Below, one piece after another: positions 51,888 through 61,571 of a DNA stretch of 64,000 nt; within the stretch, counting starts at the first letter, position 1; every line of letters begins with the position of its first letter. This DNA is from Mesobacillus sp. AQ2. Lineage in GTDB: Bacteria; Bacillota; Bacilli; Bacillales; Cytobacillaceae. A program made the translations under genes and the position numbers. The notes under the pieces were generated by a model, which saw only the letters and a program-made list of their open reading frames with translations, was not told the DNA's origin and made no database searches. The DNA lies in NCBI RefSeq assembly GCF_030122805.1, contig NZ_CP126080.1:4283501-4347500 (forward strand). Direction: 5' to 3'.

Positions 51888-53067
51888 CTTTAACTCTCAC
51901 TTTTCTGATTGCAAAGATTCCAAATAGGAACATGGCAAAACCAGCCAAAGCGTTCGGCAGATAGTCAGATGCAGTGTTTGGCAGCTTTCCGCCTTTTACT
52001 GTTTTAGCAACTTTCACAGCAGGTACTTTCTCGGCTGCCTTTGTTACTTCTTCTGCAGTTTCTTTTGTTTTTTCAATCGTTTTCCCTGTTTCCTGAAGAA
52101 AGTCGGATCCGAACATGTCTTTTGTTATTTTCATATCTGCTAATAACTTGCCATCTTTGGATAGTATTTTAATGATCAGGTCTGCTCCATTTGTTGAATT
52201 CATTTTTAAAAGGGACTCAAAAGAGATAGCTGTTTCCTTACCATCTTTGGACAGGTAGTACTCCACCTTCAAGTCAAAAAGGTTAAGTAAATCATTCCAT
52301 ACATCAATGAATTCAGCGATATCTTCAGCAGATAAGTCTTCAGCACTTTCGAACTCAGGGAAGTTCATTAAACGCTGTCCGATTTCTTCCATTTTGATCA
52401 GGAATTGCTCCTGATCCAAATCAGGATTTTCAAGAATTGCGAGTAAATGGTTGGCTAAATTGTTCGCTTCAGCCAGTGAAAGACCAAAACTATCAAGCGT
52501 GTTAATCAGCTCATCTTTGGATTCCATGAAAATATGTTCGGCCATGGTCATGTACAAGTCTTCCATATTGTCATAGTTTTCAAGTGAATCATCATATTTA
52601 TTCAAGAAAGCTTCAAGCTCTTCTTTAGATTTAAAATCAAATTCATTAAGCAGCTCCTGGAGATTTTCATCTGTAATTGGAGTCAATTCAGCAGTATACA
52701 GGTAATCAGACACTTCCCAGTAAAGGTCTTCATAAAAAATAAATTGGTCAAGTGATGTTTCATTTTCCTCAAGCAACTTTATGAGTTCTTCTTCCGTCAT
52801 TTCGAATTCTTCAAGCAGTTCTTGAAGGTTAGTTTCATTCACAAGAGGTCCCAGGTAATCTTTCAGTTCCGTTAAATCTTCAAACTCTTCAAGACTGTAA
52901 TCGTGAGTTTCTGATAAATAGGAAGTAAACTCTTCTTCAGACATGCCTATTTCCTGTAAAAAACTCTTAAACTCCTCACTCTGCGGATTAATTTCCGCAA
53001 AGGCCGAATACGGCAGCAAACCAAATGCCAGGACAACAGATAATAAAGCTGAAAGTAAACGCTTCAA
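51880..53067 (-). CDS. Processed acidic surface protein with LPNTA sorting signal
   Basis: A 395-residue secreted protein: signal peptide (1-24, ending FAE), then ~300 residues extremely rich in Glu/Asp/Leu with an irregular repeat (LQELLEEFEMTEEELIKLLE, NLQELLNEFDFKSKEELEAF). A Lys/Thr-rich stalk leads to LPNTA, a hydrophobic helix and basic tail RKVRVKG. This is the layout of acidic proteins paired with class D sortases. Function is unknown; the acidic repeats could bind cations or other wall proteins. Start TTG (MKRLLSALL) follows AGGGGGAATAAT. Confidence 0.9.
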   Translation of the reverse strand: MKRLLSALLSVVLAFGLLPYSAFAEINPQSEEFKSFLQEIGMSEEEFTSYLSETHDYSLEEFEDLTELKDYLGPLVNETNLQELLEEFEMTEEELIKLLEENETSLDQFIFYEDLYWEVSDYLYTAELTPITDENLQELLNEFDFKSKEELEAFLNKYDDSLENYDNMEDLYMTMAEHIFMESKDELINTLDSFGLSLAEANNLANHLLAILENPDLDQEQFLIKMEEIGQRLMNFPEFESAEDLSAEDIAEFIDVWNDLLNLFDLKVEYYLSKDGKETAISFESLLKMNSTNGADLIIKILSKDGKLLADMKITKDMFGSDFLQETGKTIEKTKETAEEVTKAAEKVPAVKVAKTVKGGKLPNTASDYLPNALAGFAMFLFGIFAIRKVRVKGV

Positions 53068-53179
53068 AAATTATTCCCCCTAAAAATTATATGTCTACCA
53101 AATTAGTATATAAGGAATAAGGATTTTCCGACAGAGGGTTTTTTTGGAATTTTTCAAAGACTATCCTCCTGGTAATTTA

Positions 53180-53204
53180 AAAAGACCTTCCTTTAACAGG
53201 AAGG
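53180..53204 (-). terminator. Terminator of the second amidase gene
   Basis: Minus-strand stem CCTTCCT (53204-53198) with AGGAAGG (53192-53186), 5-nt loop, then TCTTTTT. Confidence 0.85.
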
Positions 53205-53221
53205 CAGTAAATTGGTTTATA

Positions 53222-54925
53222 TTAATTTGAATAAAAGCTTTTAATGCTATTTGCCAATGCCTGTGCTCTTTTATCCTGCACAGATTGGCTGGCCAATAGC
53301 TTCACTTCAGTAGGATTGGATATGAACCCTAATTCTATTAAAACAGATGGCATCTTTGTCCAGCGAGTGACAAAAAGATTATGATCTTTAGTGCCAGTAG
53401 AGGAATATGTCGTTGTTATTCCTATTCCCGGGTATACAAGTGCCTTTGCAAAATTTTGAGCCAGCACTTTACTATCTTGGGCTTGAAGAGAAGGAGTAGG
53501 ATCATACGCTACATTGTTCCCTTGATAACTCAAAGATTTATATGTGGAGCCGCTTTTCACAATAAATACTTTTCGTTCAGTATCTTCTCGTACAAAAGGA
53601 TATTTTACTCCACTTGATAAAACATACACATCTTTCGTTTCAATAGCAGGACGATAAGAACTATAATGAGTGCTTAAACCTCTTGGGCTTGTAGAAACAT
53701 TCGAATCGTGATGGATACTGATGAATAAGTTTGCAGTCGTTTTATTAGCAATAGATGTTCTGTCTGCCAGATCCAAGAATATATCCTGGCCAGGCTGTCT
53801 GGTAAACAACACCTTCGCTCCCATTGCCTTAAGTTTAGCTGCAAGCTTTTCAGTAAATTGATTGTTTAACGTTTTTTCATAATAACCATTTTTAACTGCA
53901 CCCGGATCCTTACCGCCATGGCCGGGATCAAGCATTATGGTCTTTCCTTCAAGAGGAAGCAATGGCATTTGTCCAGTCAATTTTAGGAAAGTGTCATTAG
54001 GGACCGAAGCAGTTCCCCCTAAAATAACAAAATCATTTATGTTTTGGTTTTTAATAACGGTATAAACGGAATTCGGGATCATTGTTGGATGTGTCAACAA
54101 CAAAGGAGCTCCCTGTTTTGCTGCAAGAACAGAGCCAGTCAGCGCATCGGCAAAACTCATCCCAGTCGCCAGAAAGGCCTTGGCAGGACTCGGGCTCAGT
54201 TGGGTAACTATATTGGCAGAAACCTCAAAGCGATCTTTTCCGCCAATCCTTTTCGCACCTGGGAGCTGCCCAGCAACAACTTTCCCTACACTGGCTTCTC
54301 CACCTGATATAATCGTAGATTTAATGCCAAGCTGGCTAATAGCTTCCTTCATCTTTACAGGCAATTCATTGCTCTTTGTCAGCAAGATTGGGTAGCCGTT
54401 TTTCGCTGCATATGGCGCAATCGCCAAAGCATCAGGGAAATTCAGGCCATTCGCTACTACTGCTGTTGAAGTAGACTTCAATTTCTTTGAGATATTATAG
54501 GCAACCTCAAAACGGTCCTTCCCGGCAATCCTTTCAATATTACTAAAGCCATTTGCCTTCAATGCTGAAGAAATTTTGGTAGAAACACTGCCAGTACCAC
54601 CAATTAAAATGATTTTTTGGGGTTTTAATCTTCTAATCTCTGTCAACACCCTTGAGTCCAGTGTATCAGGAGCTGTTAACAAGATGGGTGCATTTTGCTG
54701 ATAGGCGAATGGAGAACCAGCCAGTGCATCCGCAAACGCCTTGTAGTTAGCCAGTACAACAACTGGTGCTCCGGCAGGCCACCCCTCTTTGGATACATTA
54801 ATCGCAACCTGAAATCGGTCTTTCCCATCCATCCGTTTAGCAGTTACTTCTGCTGAACCTTCTAGGGATGGGAAAATTAAAAGCAACAATAAACTTACAA
54901 GAATGATAGATAAATATTTCTTCAT
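53222..54925 (-). CDS. N-acetylmuramoyl-L-alanine amidase with three CWB2 repeats
   Basis: A 567-residue secreted protein: signal peptide (1-25), three CWB2 repeats (about 28-325; RMDGKDRFQVAINVSKEGW, RIAGKDRFEVAYNIS, RIGGKDRFEVSANIV), then Amidase_3 (about 335-567). Zinc and catalytic residues appear in MLDPGHGGKDPGA, FISIHHDSN and VLIELGFISN. A ~60-residue insert in the catalytic domain (about 445-510) distinguishes it from the other amidase in the window. The CWB2 blocks of the three wall proteins are close relatives, suggesting duplication. AAAGGGAG precedes the start. Confidence 0.92.
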   Translation of the reverse strand: MKKYLSIILVSLLLLLIFPSLEGSAEVTAKRMDGKDRFQVAINVSKEGWPAGAPVVVLANYKAFADALAGSPFAYQQNAPILLTAPDTLDSRVLTEIRRLKPQKIILIGGTGSVSTKISSALKANGFSNIERIAGKDRFEVAYNISKKLKSTSTAVVANGLNFPDALAIAPYAAKNGYPILLTKSNELPVKMKEAISQLGIKSTIISGGEASVGKVVAGQLPGAKRIGGKDRFEVSANIVTQLSPSPAKAFLATGMSFADALTGSVLAAKQGAPLLLTHPTMIPNSVYTVIKNQNINDFVILGGTASVPNDTFLKLTGQMPLLPLEGKTIMLDPGHGGKDPGAVKNGYYEKTLNNQFTEKLAAKLKAMGAKVLFTRQPGQDIFLDLADRTSIANKTTANLFISIHHDSNVSTSPRGLSTHYSSYRPAIETKDVYVLSSGVKYPFVREDTERKVFIVKSGSTYKSLSYQGNNVAYDPTPSLQAQDSKVLAQNFAKALVYPGIGITTTYSSTGTKDHNLFVTRWTKMPSVLIELGFISNPTEVKLLASQSVQDKRAQALANSIKSFYSN

Positions 54926-55024
54926 GTCTAGCTCCCTTTATGTATTTTAAATCTATTTTCCTATTTGTTCGAAATATACCAAATTATTGTAACATAGTTA
55001 GAACTGGATTTTTCATAAATATCC

Positions 55025-55057
55025 AAAAAAATACACTCTAGTCCAGAGTGTATTTTT
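55025..55057 (-). terminator. Symmetric terminator after the small membrane protein gene
   Basis: Perfect stem ATACACTCT (55031-55039) with AGAGTGTAT (55045-55053), A tract on the left and T tract on the right, so it can work in both directions. It isolates the amidase gene from the upstream minus-strand gene. Confidence 0.85.
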
Positions 55058-55081
55058 AGGTTAGAAAACAAATCAATAACT

Positions 55082-55483
55082 TTATCCATTAGTTCTGTTT
55101 TTTATCAGATTCTTAATGAGCAAGTAACTCCCCTTGAGAACGAGAAAAATTGAGAAGAAGAGTATAAAACCCCATAGGCTTACAACAGCATCATCAAATT
55201 CCATCTGTCCCCTGCCAGTGATTTTTTGCTGAATTTCAATTGCAAATACAAGAACCAGAATTACAGTAAAAGTATAAATGAAGGAAATAGCTGTAATGCT
55301 ATATTGGGCCAGGTGTTTAAAAATAAAATGAACAACAAAGAATGAAAAAATACCAATAAATCCGAATACCCATAAATGTAGATCTTTATCTGTAAGACTA
55401 AGACCCATGTTTGCCGTGATATCCATAATAACGTCATGTATGGAGTTAACAACTTCTACTATAATTTTAATAAACTCTTTCAC
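55082..55483 (-). CDS. Small integral membrane protein, unknown
   Basis: A 133-residue protein with an N-terminal amphipathic stretch (EFIKIIVEVVNSIHDVIMDI) and three to four membrane segments: WVFGFIGIFSFFVVHFIF, SFIYTFTVILVLVFAIEI, LWGFILFFSIFLVL. The GTG start at 55483 is chosen because GGAGG sits 8 nt upstream. No family is recognised. It is divergent from a TagU-like gene inside a wall-metabolism block. Confidence 0.7.
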   Translation of the reverse strand: MKEFIKIIVEVVNSIHDVIMDITANMGLSLTDKDLHLWVFGFIGIFSFFVVHFIFKHLAQYSITAISFIYTFTVILVLVFAIEIQQKITGRGQMEFDDAVVSLWGFILFFSIFLVLKGSYLLIKNLIKNRTNG

Positions 55484-55643
55484 TACTTCATCCTCCAGTA
55501 AATATAACAATAATTATATTATATTAGAATTTGTAACACACTTTGTCGAAAAATCGTCTATTCTGTTAAAAATTATATTTTTTTTATTGTTTATTTTTGG
55601 TATTCTATATTTGTTGTTCACTTTTAATTGGAGGCTACACATT

Positions 55644-56585
55644 ATGAGTTCACGAATAGATAAAAATACTACAAAAAAGAAAAAGAGGAAATGGGTTAAA
55701 ATACTGATCTTCTCTTTTGTCCTATTATTTTTGGTAGTTGGAGGGTATGTATACTCTGTATACAACTCTTTGTCAAAAGCTGTCGATACTATGCATGAAC
55801 CGTTAGAACGCGGTAAGTCAGAGAAAAGGTCTAAAGAACTTTCGTTTACAAAAGCGGAACCTTTTTCCGTTTTGCTTATGGGTGTTGACGAGAGAGAAGG
55901 AGATCGAGGCCGATCAGATTCATTGATAGTTCTAACCATAAACCCACAACAGAATTCTGTTAGAATGCTAAGTATACCTCGTGATACAAGAACAGAAATT
56001 ATAGGAAAAGGTAAACAAGATAAAATCAACCACGCTTACGCCTTTGGTGGCGTGGATATGTCAATTGCAACAGTAGAAAACTTCTTGGATATTCCCATCG
56101 ATCACTACGTACAAATTAACATGGAAGGATTCAAGGATATAGTGGATGCAGTTGGAGGGGTAACTGTACAAAACGATTTAGATTTCACATATGAAGGTAC
56201 CCACTTTCCCAAAGGCCAACTAACCTTGGATGGAGCTAAGGCGTTAAAGTATTCAAGAATGCGATACGAGGATCCAAGAGGAGATTTTGGCAGACAAGCT
56301 CGTCAAAGACAAATTATTCAAGCTGTTATTAAAGAAGGGGCAAGTTTAAGTACGATAACCAATTATGGAGAAATTTTCAACGCGTTAGGTAATAATGTTA
56401 AAACCAGCTTAACATTTGATGAGATGGTAACGATCCAAAGTAAATATAAAGCTTCGAGTAAAGATATGGTCCAGGAGCAAATCAAGGGATCCGGACAAAA
56501 AATTAATGGTGTTTACTATTATTCCGTGCCTGACGAAGAAAAGAATAGAATACAACAACTGCTTAAAGAACATTTAGAAATGTAA
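55644..56585 (+). CDS. LCP family glycopolymer transferase, second copy
   Basis: A 313-residue LytR-CpsA-Psr protein: basic N-terminus, membrane segment (~17-40), LCP domain (~68-260) with FSVLLMGVDEREGDRGRSDS, MLSIPRDTRTEI, KINHAYAFGG, MRYEDPRGDFGRQARQRQI. The start ATG at 55644 follows GGAGG; upstream in-frame codons have no ribosome site. Like the copy at 31929 it should attach glycopolymers to peptidoglycan. This one heads the plus-strand polysaccharide genes and may serve their product. Confidence 0.93.
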   Translation: MSSRIDKNTTKKKKRKWVKILIFSFVLLFLVVGGYVYSVYNSLSKAVDTMHEPLERGKSEKRSKELSFTKAEPFSVLLMGVDEREGDRGRSDSLIVLTINPQQNSVRMLSIPRDTRTEIIGKGKQDKINHAYAFGGVDMSIATVENFLDIPIDHYVQINMEGFKDIVDAVGGVTVQNDLDFTYEGTHFPKGQLTLDGAKALKYSRMRYEDPRGDFGRQARQRQIIQAVIKEGASLSTITNYGEIFNALGNNVKTSLTFDEMVTIQSKYKASSKDMVQEQIKGSGQKINGVYYYSVPDEEKNRIQQLLKEHLEM

Positions 56586-56588
56586 TCT

Positions 56589-56620
56589 AAGTTGGAAGAT
56601 GAAAATCTTCTAACTTTTTT
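56589..56620 (+). terminator. Terminator of the second LCP gene
   Basis: Stem AAGTTGGAAGAT with ATCTTCTAACTT around GAAA (one mismatch), then TTTT, directly after the stop codon. Confidence 0.82.
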
Positions 56621-56749
56621 ATTTGACCTTATGGTTCACGTTATTTTTTTGGAGATTTTTTACTGTTAATATCCATGATGGTAAATGTTATAATTTTACT
56701 TTAGAAATCAAGTTAAATATTATTCCTCAAGACGGAGTTGGCAAAAATA

Positions 56750-57220
56750 ATGAAAGACAAAAAAAAGATTTGTTTAATTAGTTCAACTGGAGGCCACCTA
56801 ACACAGTTACGACAATTAATTCCTATTGTGAAAGATCAAAAGTTTTTTCTTATTACAGAACAGCATAAATCTACCGAAATGCTGTCAAAACAATTTGATG
56901 TATATTACCTAAAACAGCAAGAAAGAAAAAGTTTAATTTTCCTATTTGTTTTTCTTTTTAACATAATAAATTCGTTCCTTATTATTGCAAAAGAGAGACC
57001 AGATTTCATTATTTCTACTGGGGCTGGTGCGGTTCTACCTGCCTGTGTATTTGGTAAATTATTTGGAGCTAAAATTATCTTTATTGAAAGTTTCGCAAAA
57101 ATTGATACACCGACTTTAACAGGACGCATTGTCTATAAGTTTGCAGACAGATTTTATATTCAATGGGAAGAACTGAGAAAGCATTATCCTAAGGCTGTAT
57201 TTAAGGGGGCAATATATTGA
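56750..57220 (+). CDS. Alg14-like glycosyltransferase subunit (PssD/Cps14F type)
   Basis: A 156-residue protein starting MKDKKKICLISSTGGHLTQL: the SxGGH signature and IISTGAGAVLPAC mark the Alg14 family. One hydrophobic helix (FLFVFLFNIINSFLII) anchors it to the membrane. The family supplies the acceptor-binding, membrane-recruiting half of a two-subunit glycosyltransferase; the donor half is the next gene, overlapping by 4 bp. The start at 56750 is preferred, but an in-frame TTG four codons earlier is possible. Confidence 0.87.
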   Translation: MKDKKKICLISSTGGHLTQLRQLIPIVKDQKFFLITEQHKSTEMLSKQFDVYYLKQQERKSLIFLFVFLFNIINSFLIIAKERPDFIISTGAGAVLPACVFGKLFGAKIIFIESFAKIDTPTLTGRIVYKFADRFYIQWEELRKHYPKAVFKGAIY

Positions 57221-57696
57221 TTTTCGTAACTGTGGGTACACAAAAATTCCCATTCGACAGGCTTTTTATTGAACTGGATCGTCTTATTGGAGAAGGTCTT
57301 TTAAAAGAAGAAGTAATAGCTCAAATTGGTTATACCAAATATCAACCTAAGAACTTTAGCACCTCTCAATTTTTAACAGAAGATGAAGTAGAAAAATATA
57401 TGAACAGTTCTAAAATCGTAATTACACATGCAGGAACGAGCTCTATAATTAATTGTATGAAAAAAAAGAAAAAAACTGTTGTAATACCAAGATTGTCAAA
57501 GTTTAATGAGCATATTGACGATCATCAAATAGAAATTGCCACTCTTTTTAAAGAAAAGAATGCTGTTGAATTAGTAGAAAATATTGAAGATCTTCAGAAA
57601 AAAATACAAGAATGCGAATCAAAAGAGTATAATTTTTTAACTTTTGACAATCAATTATTACTTGCATCAATTCGCGATTATATTACAGGAAATTAA
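57217..57696 (+). CDS. Alg13-like glycosyltransferase catalytic subunit (PssE/Cps14G type)
   Basis: A 159-residue protein: IFVTVGTQKFPFDRLFIELD, VITHAGTSSIINCM and VVIPRLSKFNEHIDDHQIEI, the donor-binding signature of the Alg13/PssE family (MurG C-domain relatives). Start TTG overlaps the preceding stop and follows AAGGGGG. With the Alg14-like partner it should transfer the second sugar of a lipid-linked repeat unit; the donor is not deducible. Confidence 0.88.
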   Translation: MIFVTVGTQKFPFDRLFIELDRLIGEGLLKEEVIAQIGYTKYQPKNFSTSQFLTEDEVEKYMNSSKIVITHAGTSSIINCMKKKKKTVVIPRLSKFNEHIDDHQIEIATLFKEKNAVELVENIEDLQKKIQECESKEYNFLTFDNQLLLASIRDYITGN

Positions 57697-57722
57697 ATTT
57701 TATTTTTATTTGGGGTGCAATA

Positions 57723-58868
57723 ATGAAAGTTGGAATCGTAGGTAATTATGGTCATAATAATAACGGGGATGAAGCAATATTAACTGGTATATTGGAACAA
57801 CTAATAAATAATCTAAATATAGACGCAAAAGATATAACTATATTTTCCAACAACATTGAGAATACCAGGTCTCGTTACAATATCAATACTGTCCCTCTGA
57901 TGTATAAAAAAGGGAATATATTAACCACAGGGGCATCGACTATCTTTAAACATTATAAGTTATTGAAAGAGCTTGATCTTTTGATAATTGGTGGTGGCGG
58001 ACTGCTAATGGATATGTATAAAAGAGACGCACCACTCTATGGTACTCTCGGATTGCTGGGGAAGTTACAAAATTGTAAGGTTGTTATATATGGGGTTGGT
58101 GCTGGTCCAATTAATACCACACTAGGTAAAACGATTATTAGAACACTTGTAAATAAAGCAGACTCAGTATCTGTAAGAGATACTAACTCCCAAAGGCTTT
58201 TAGAATCCCTGGGAATTAATAAGAATATAGAAGTTATTGGCGACCCTGCTTTTTTTGTGAGTGAGGCAGACCAAGAAAAAAAAGGATCAACGATACAAAA
58301 AATTGGCGTTACTGCTGTTCCGTATTTTAGTGAGCAATATTGGCCAGAAGCAAATCCCGAAAAGTATAAGACTTATGTTAAGGGCTTTGCCGCAAATTTA
58401 GATAATATTGTGAAAAACAATAAGGCCAACATTACTTTTTATTCCACAAAGTATCCTGAAGATGTTCAGGTTACTAAAGATATATATGAGTATATGGAGT
58501 TTAAAGAGGACGTAAGCATTATCGAAGATAATTTAGGTCCAAAAGAAATTTTCTCATTAAGCTCTAACCAGGATGTTATTATCGGGACACGCCTTCATTC
58601 TTTAATTTTATCCTCATCTGCACAAACACCTATCATTGGAATCGGATACCATCAAAAAGTAGAAGATTTTATGAAGGTAATTGATCAGCATCCTTCCTTT
58701 GTATCAATTAAGAAATTAGAGGAAGATGATTTTGTCTTGCTGACCTTAGTTAATGAGATGCAAAAGAACTGGGATACAGTTAAACAGAATTACCAGCTCA
58801 TTTCTGCAAATTTAAGAGATGAGGCTGCAAAAGGCATTAAGCAGTTATCAAGGTTCATTCAGGAGTGA
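57723..58868 (+). CDS. Polysaccharide pyruvyl transferase (CsaB family)
   Basis: A 381-residue enzyme: VGIVGNYGHNNNGDEAILTG at the N-terminus, LIIGGGGLLMDMYKRDAP, YGVGAGPINTTLGK, and the C-terminal IIGTRLHSLILSSSAQTPII and GIGYHQKVEDF. CsaB-family enzymes move pyruvate from PEP to hydroxyls of sugar residues, giving acidic ketals that in some species bind SLH proteins. No SLH gene is seen in this window. TTGGGGTG precedes the start. Confidence 0.88.
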   Translation: MKVGIVGNYGHNNNGDEAILTGILEQLINNLNIDAKDITIFSNNIENTRSRYNINTVPLMYKKGNILTTGASTIFKHYKLLKELDLLIIGGGGLLMDMYKRDAPLYGTLGLLGKLQNCKVVIYGVGAGPINTTLGKTIIRTLVNKADSVSVRDTNSQRLLESLGINKNIEVIGDPAFFVSEADQEKKGSTIQKIGVTAVPYFSEQYWPEANPEKYKTYVKGFAANLDNIVKNNKANITFYSTKYPEDVQVTKDIYEYMEFKEDVSIIEDNLGPKEIFSLSSNQDVIIGTRLHSLILSSSAQTPIIGIGYHQKVEDFMKVIDQHPSFVSIKKLEEDDFVLLTLVNEMQKNWDTVKQNYQLISANLRDEAAKGIKQLSRFIQE

Positions 58869-58873
58869 GGTTT

Positions 58874-59989
58874 TTGAAAAATCTTTTGATATTAAGCAAT
58901 ATGTACCCCAGTAAGATAGGACCTACTTTCGGTATATTTATTAAAAATCAAGCCGACCAGCTAAAACAAAACGGGATGAATGTAGATATAGTAGCTATCG
59001 ATAATCCAAACATGGATAAATTCACCGTGATCAAAAAGTATCTAACATGGTTCCTGCAATTTTTAAGCAACTTCATTTTCAAAGGCCGGAAGTATGATAT
59101 TGTTCATGTACATTATATCTTTCCAACAGGAATTCTCGGTCTTTTTTACAAGAAGATATATAAAAAACCTATGGTTGTCACCGCTCACGGCGGTGATATT
59201 GATAAAATGGCCGAGAAAAATAAACTCTTTAAAAAATGTACAGAGTATATTCTAAAACAAGCTGACTTTATTATTTGTGTTGGCGAAGAATTGAATCAAA
59301 CGGTTCAAAAAGAATATCACGCGACTCCCGATAAGATTACAACGTTGAATATGGGTGTGGATACTAATATTTTCTTTCCCATGGACAGTTTGGGGTTAAG
59401 GGCGAAGTACGGCATTCCAAATGATACAAAAACAATTCTTTTTGTAGGAAACATTATTAAAGCCAAAGGCGTCTTAGAGTTGATCAAAGCATATAAAAGC
59501 TTGAAACATTACATTCCTGAAGCTCGACTTGAGATAATTGGATCAAAAAAGGAACCTGATTTTTTTAAAACTTTGGAAAGATATATTAAAGAGGAAAACA
59601 TTCAGGATATTTTTTTTCATGAACCAAAAAGCCAAAAAGAAATTGCTGTCTGGATGAATATGTCCGATGTTTTCGTCCTCCCTTCGCATATCGAGGGCCT
59701 TGGACTGGTCGCATTGGAAGCAATGGCTTGCAAGGTACCCGTAGCAGGAGCTGAAGTTGGAGGCCTCGCCTATTTGCTGTCCAATCAAGCAGGAGTACTA
59801 TTCCCGCCCCAAAATGCTGAATCAGTCGAACATGCCATTGTGAATATATTAAAAAATAAAGAAATGAACTCTAAAAGAATAGCAACTGCTTATAACAAGG
59901 CTTTGGAAAATAATTCCAAAAATGTCATAAAAACACTTATTGGAATCTATAATTCTGTTCAAGAAATTCCTGAAAGAAGAAGATCATAG
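58874..59989 (+). CDS. GT4 family glycosyltransferase
   Basis: A 371-residue GT-B enzyme starting MKNLLILSNMYPSKIGPTFG, TTG start at 58874 after GTGAGG. VTAHGGDIDKMAEKN binds near the acceptor side. ILFVGNIIKAKGVLELIKAY and HIEGLGLVALEAMACKVPVA hold the donor E-x7-E motif. The gene overlaps the end of the pyruvyl transferase upstream ribosome site and touches the flippase gene, so all belong to one operon. Confidence 0.87.
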   Translation: MKNLLILSNMYPSKIGPTFGIFIKNQADQLKQNGMNVDIVAIDNPNMDKFTVIKKYLTWFLQFLSNFIFKGRKYDIVHVHYIFPTGILGLFYKKIYKKPMVVTAHGGDIDKMAEKNKLFKKCTEYILKQADFIICVGEELNQTVQKEYHATPDKITTLNMGVDTNIFFPMDSLGLRAKYGIPNDTKTILFVGNIIKAKGVLELIKAYKSLKHYIPEARLEIIGSKKEPDFFKTLERYIKEENIQDIFFHEPKSQKEIAVWMNMSDVFVLPSHIEGLGLVALEAMACKVPVAGAEVGGLAYLLSNQAGVLFPPQNAESVEHAIVNILKNKEMNSKRIATAYNKALENNSKNVIKTLIGIYNSVQEIPERRRS

Positions 59990-61510
59990 ATGAAATTAAA
60001 AACAATTGCAGGCTTAATAGGAATCGTTACTTTGATTAATATTTCAACAAGACTTATAGGTTTTTTAAGAGAAATAATTATCGGAGTCCATTTTGGAACG
60101 AGTTCTATGGCAGATAACGTTGTCTTAGCTTATACCATACCTAACTTTCTATATTTAGTATTGGGCGGAGCAATAACAACTTCCTTTATCAGCATTTATA
60201 ATAAAATAAATGAAGAAAAAAATAAAATCCAATTCAAGAATGTAATTTTTACTTACAGCACTATAGCTGTTTTAGTTATTACGACCCTCCTTTTAATTGC
60301 AAACACAACCTTAATTAATTCCATGTTTCCTGGTGTTGAAGGTCAACAAAAAGATATATTGGAGAAGTTATTCTTGATTACTGCACCTTCAACTTATTTC
60401 CTGGTTTTATCAATGTGGTACTCGGGTGTACTTAACATACAAGGAAAATATATAGGCGCTAGTTTTTCTACCTTGACCAATAATCTAATATTTGTTTTGT
60501 TCGTAATAATTGCCTTCCCCAACCTTGGAGTATACGCATATGGGTGGGGTTCGCTGTTAGGAAGCATTGTTATGTTTTTGTTGATGTCTTATGAACTGAA
60601 AAAAGGGAAATTTCTTTCTTACTCTTTTACATTTAAATACGATAAAACCTCCGATATTAAACGGATGATGAAGATTTTATTTCCTATTGCCCTGGGGGGA
60701 GCCACCCTCCAGTTTTATTTTATTGTCCAGCGTTTTTTTGGTTCTTACTTGGCTGAAGGATATATCGCTGCTTTGAATTATGCCTCGAAACTAGTTCAGC
60801 TTCCTCAAGTTATTTTAATGACTAGTGTAACTACTGTAATTTATCCATTGTTGGCGAAAAAAGTAGCAAATGGCGAATTCAAGGTTGTTAAAGATATATT
60901 CAAAAAAGGAGATCATCTCCTTTTCCTTTACCTTGTTCCTCTTTCGGTTTTTATCTATTTTTATTCCTATGATATTATCTCTTTTATATTTGAATATGGT
61001 TCATTTAATAGAGAATCAACTGTGATGACAGCTGCAATGTTAAAAATATTTGTCATAGGAATGCATGCTCATTCAGCCAATATGTATATTACCAGGTTTT
61101 ATTACGCTATGGAAAAAGCATTGTTTCCTGTGTTTATTGGTTTATTCTCAGTTTTTGGGTTAAATACGGTTATCACCTTAAGTTTAATGGATCATTTAGG
61201 AGCAGACGCTGTTGCATGGGGAACAACCATTAGTGCTTATTTTCAATATTTTGCTTTATTGATTGTGGGTAAAAAGAAACTTGGTCTCGATATCAACTTT
61301 GGTCGAAATCAAGTTAATTACTTTATCATCATTTTTTCTCAAATATTAATAATGTCTCTGGCGAGTACCTATATTACATTTGCCATGCCAATTGTTAATA
61401 TAATAATAGGACTGATCTTATTTGGTCTTAGTTTTGGTGTAACTGTCTTTTTACTTGGCTACCATAAAGAACTCCTAGGTAAAGAAAAGAAAAGTAAATC
61501 GAAAAGTTAA
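59990..61510 (+). CDS. MurJ/MviN-like lipid-linked sugar flippase
   Basis: A 506-residue membrane protein with about 14 hydrophobic segments. The MurJ signature is present: STRLIGFLREIIIGVHFGTS, ADNVVLAYTIPNFLYLVLGGA, TSFISIYNKI. MurJ itself flips lipid II; cluster-encoded relatives commonly flip repeat units of exopolysaccharide. The context, directly after glycosyltransferases with no spacer, favours the latter. It starts at ATG immediately after the preceding TAG. Confidence 0.88.
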   Translation: MKLKTIAGLIGIVTLINISTRLIGFLREIIIGVHFGTSSMADNVVLAYTIPNFLYLVLGGAITTSFISIYNKINEEKNKIQFKNVIFTYSTIAVLVITTLLLIANTTLINSMFPGVEGQQKDILEKLFLITAPSTYFLVLSMWYSGVLNIQGKYIGASFSTLTNNLIFVLFVIIAFPNLGVYAYGWGSLLGSIVMFLLMSYELKKGKFLSYSFTFKYDKTSDIKRMMKILFPIALGGATLQFYFIVQRFFGSYLAEGYIAALNYASKLVQLPQVILMTSVTTVIYPLLAKKVANGEFKVVKDIFKKGDHLLFLYLVPLSVFIYFYSYDIISFIFEYGSFNRESTVMTAAMLKIFVIGMHAHSANMYITRFYYAMEKALFPVFIGLFSVFGLNTVITLSLMDHLGADAVAWGTTISAYFQYFALLIVGKKKLGLDINFGRNQVNYFIIIFSQILIMSLASTYITFAMPIVNIIIGLILFGLSFGVTVFLLGYHKELLGKEKKSKSKS

Positions 61511-61571
61511 GTTCTAATTAGGGAGCTTCCCCTTTCTTTTTATGGGAATATTAATGAAAGGATGTACAAGA

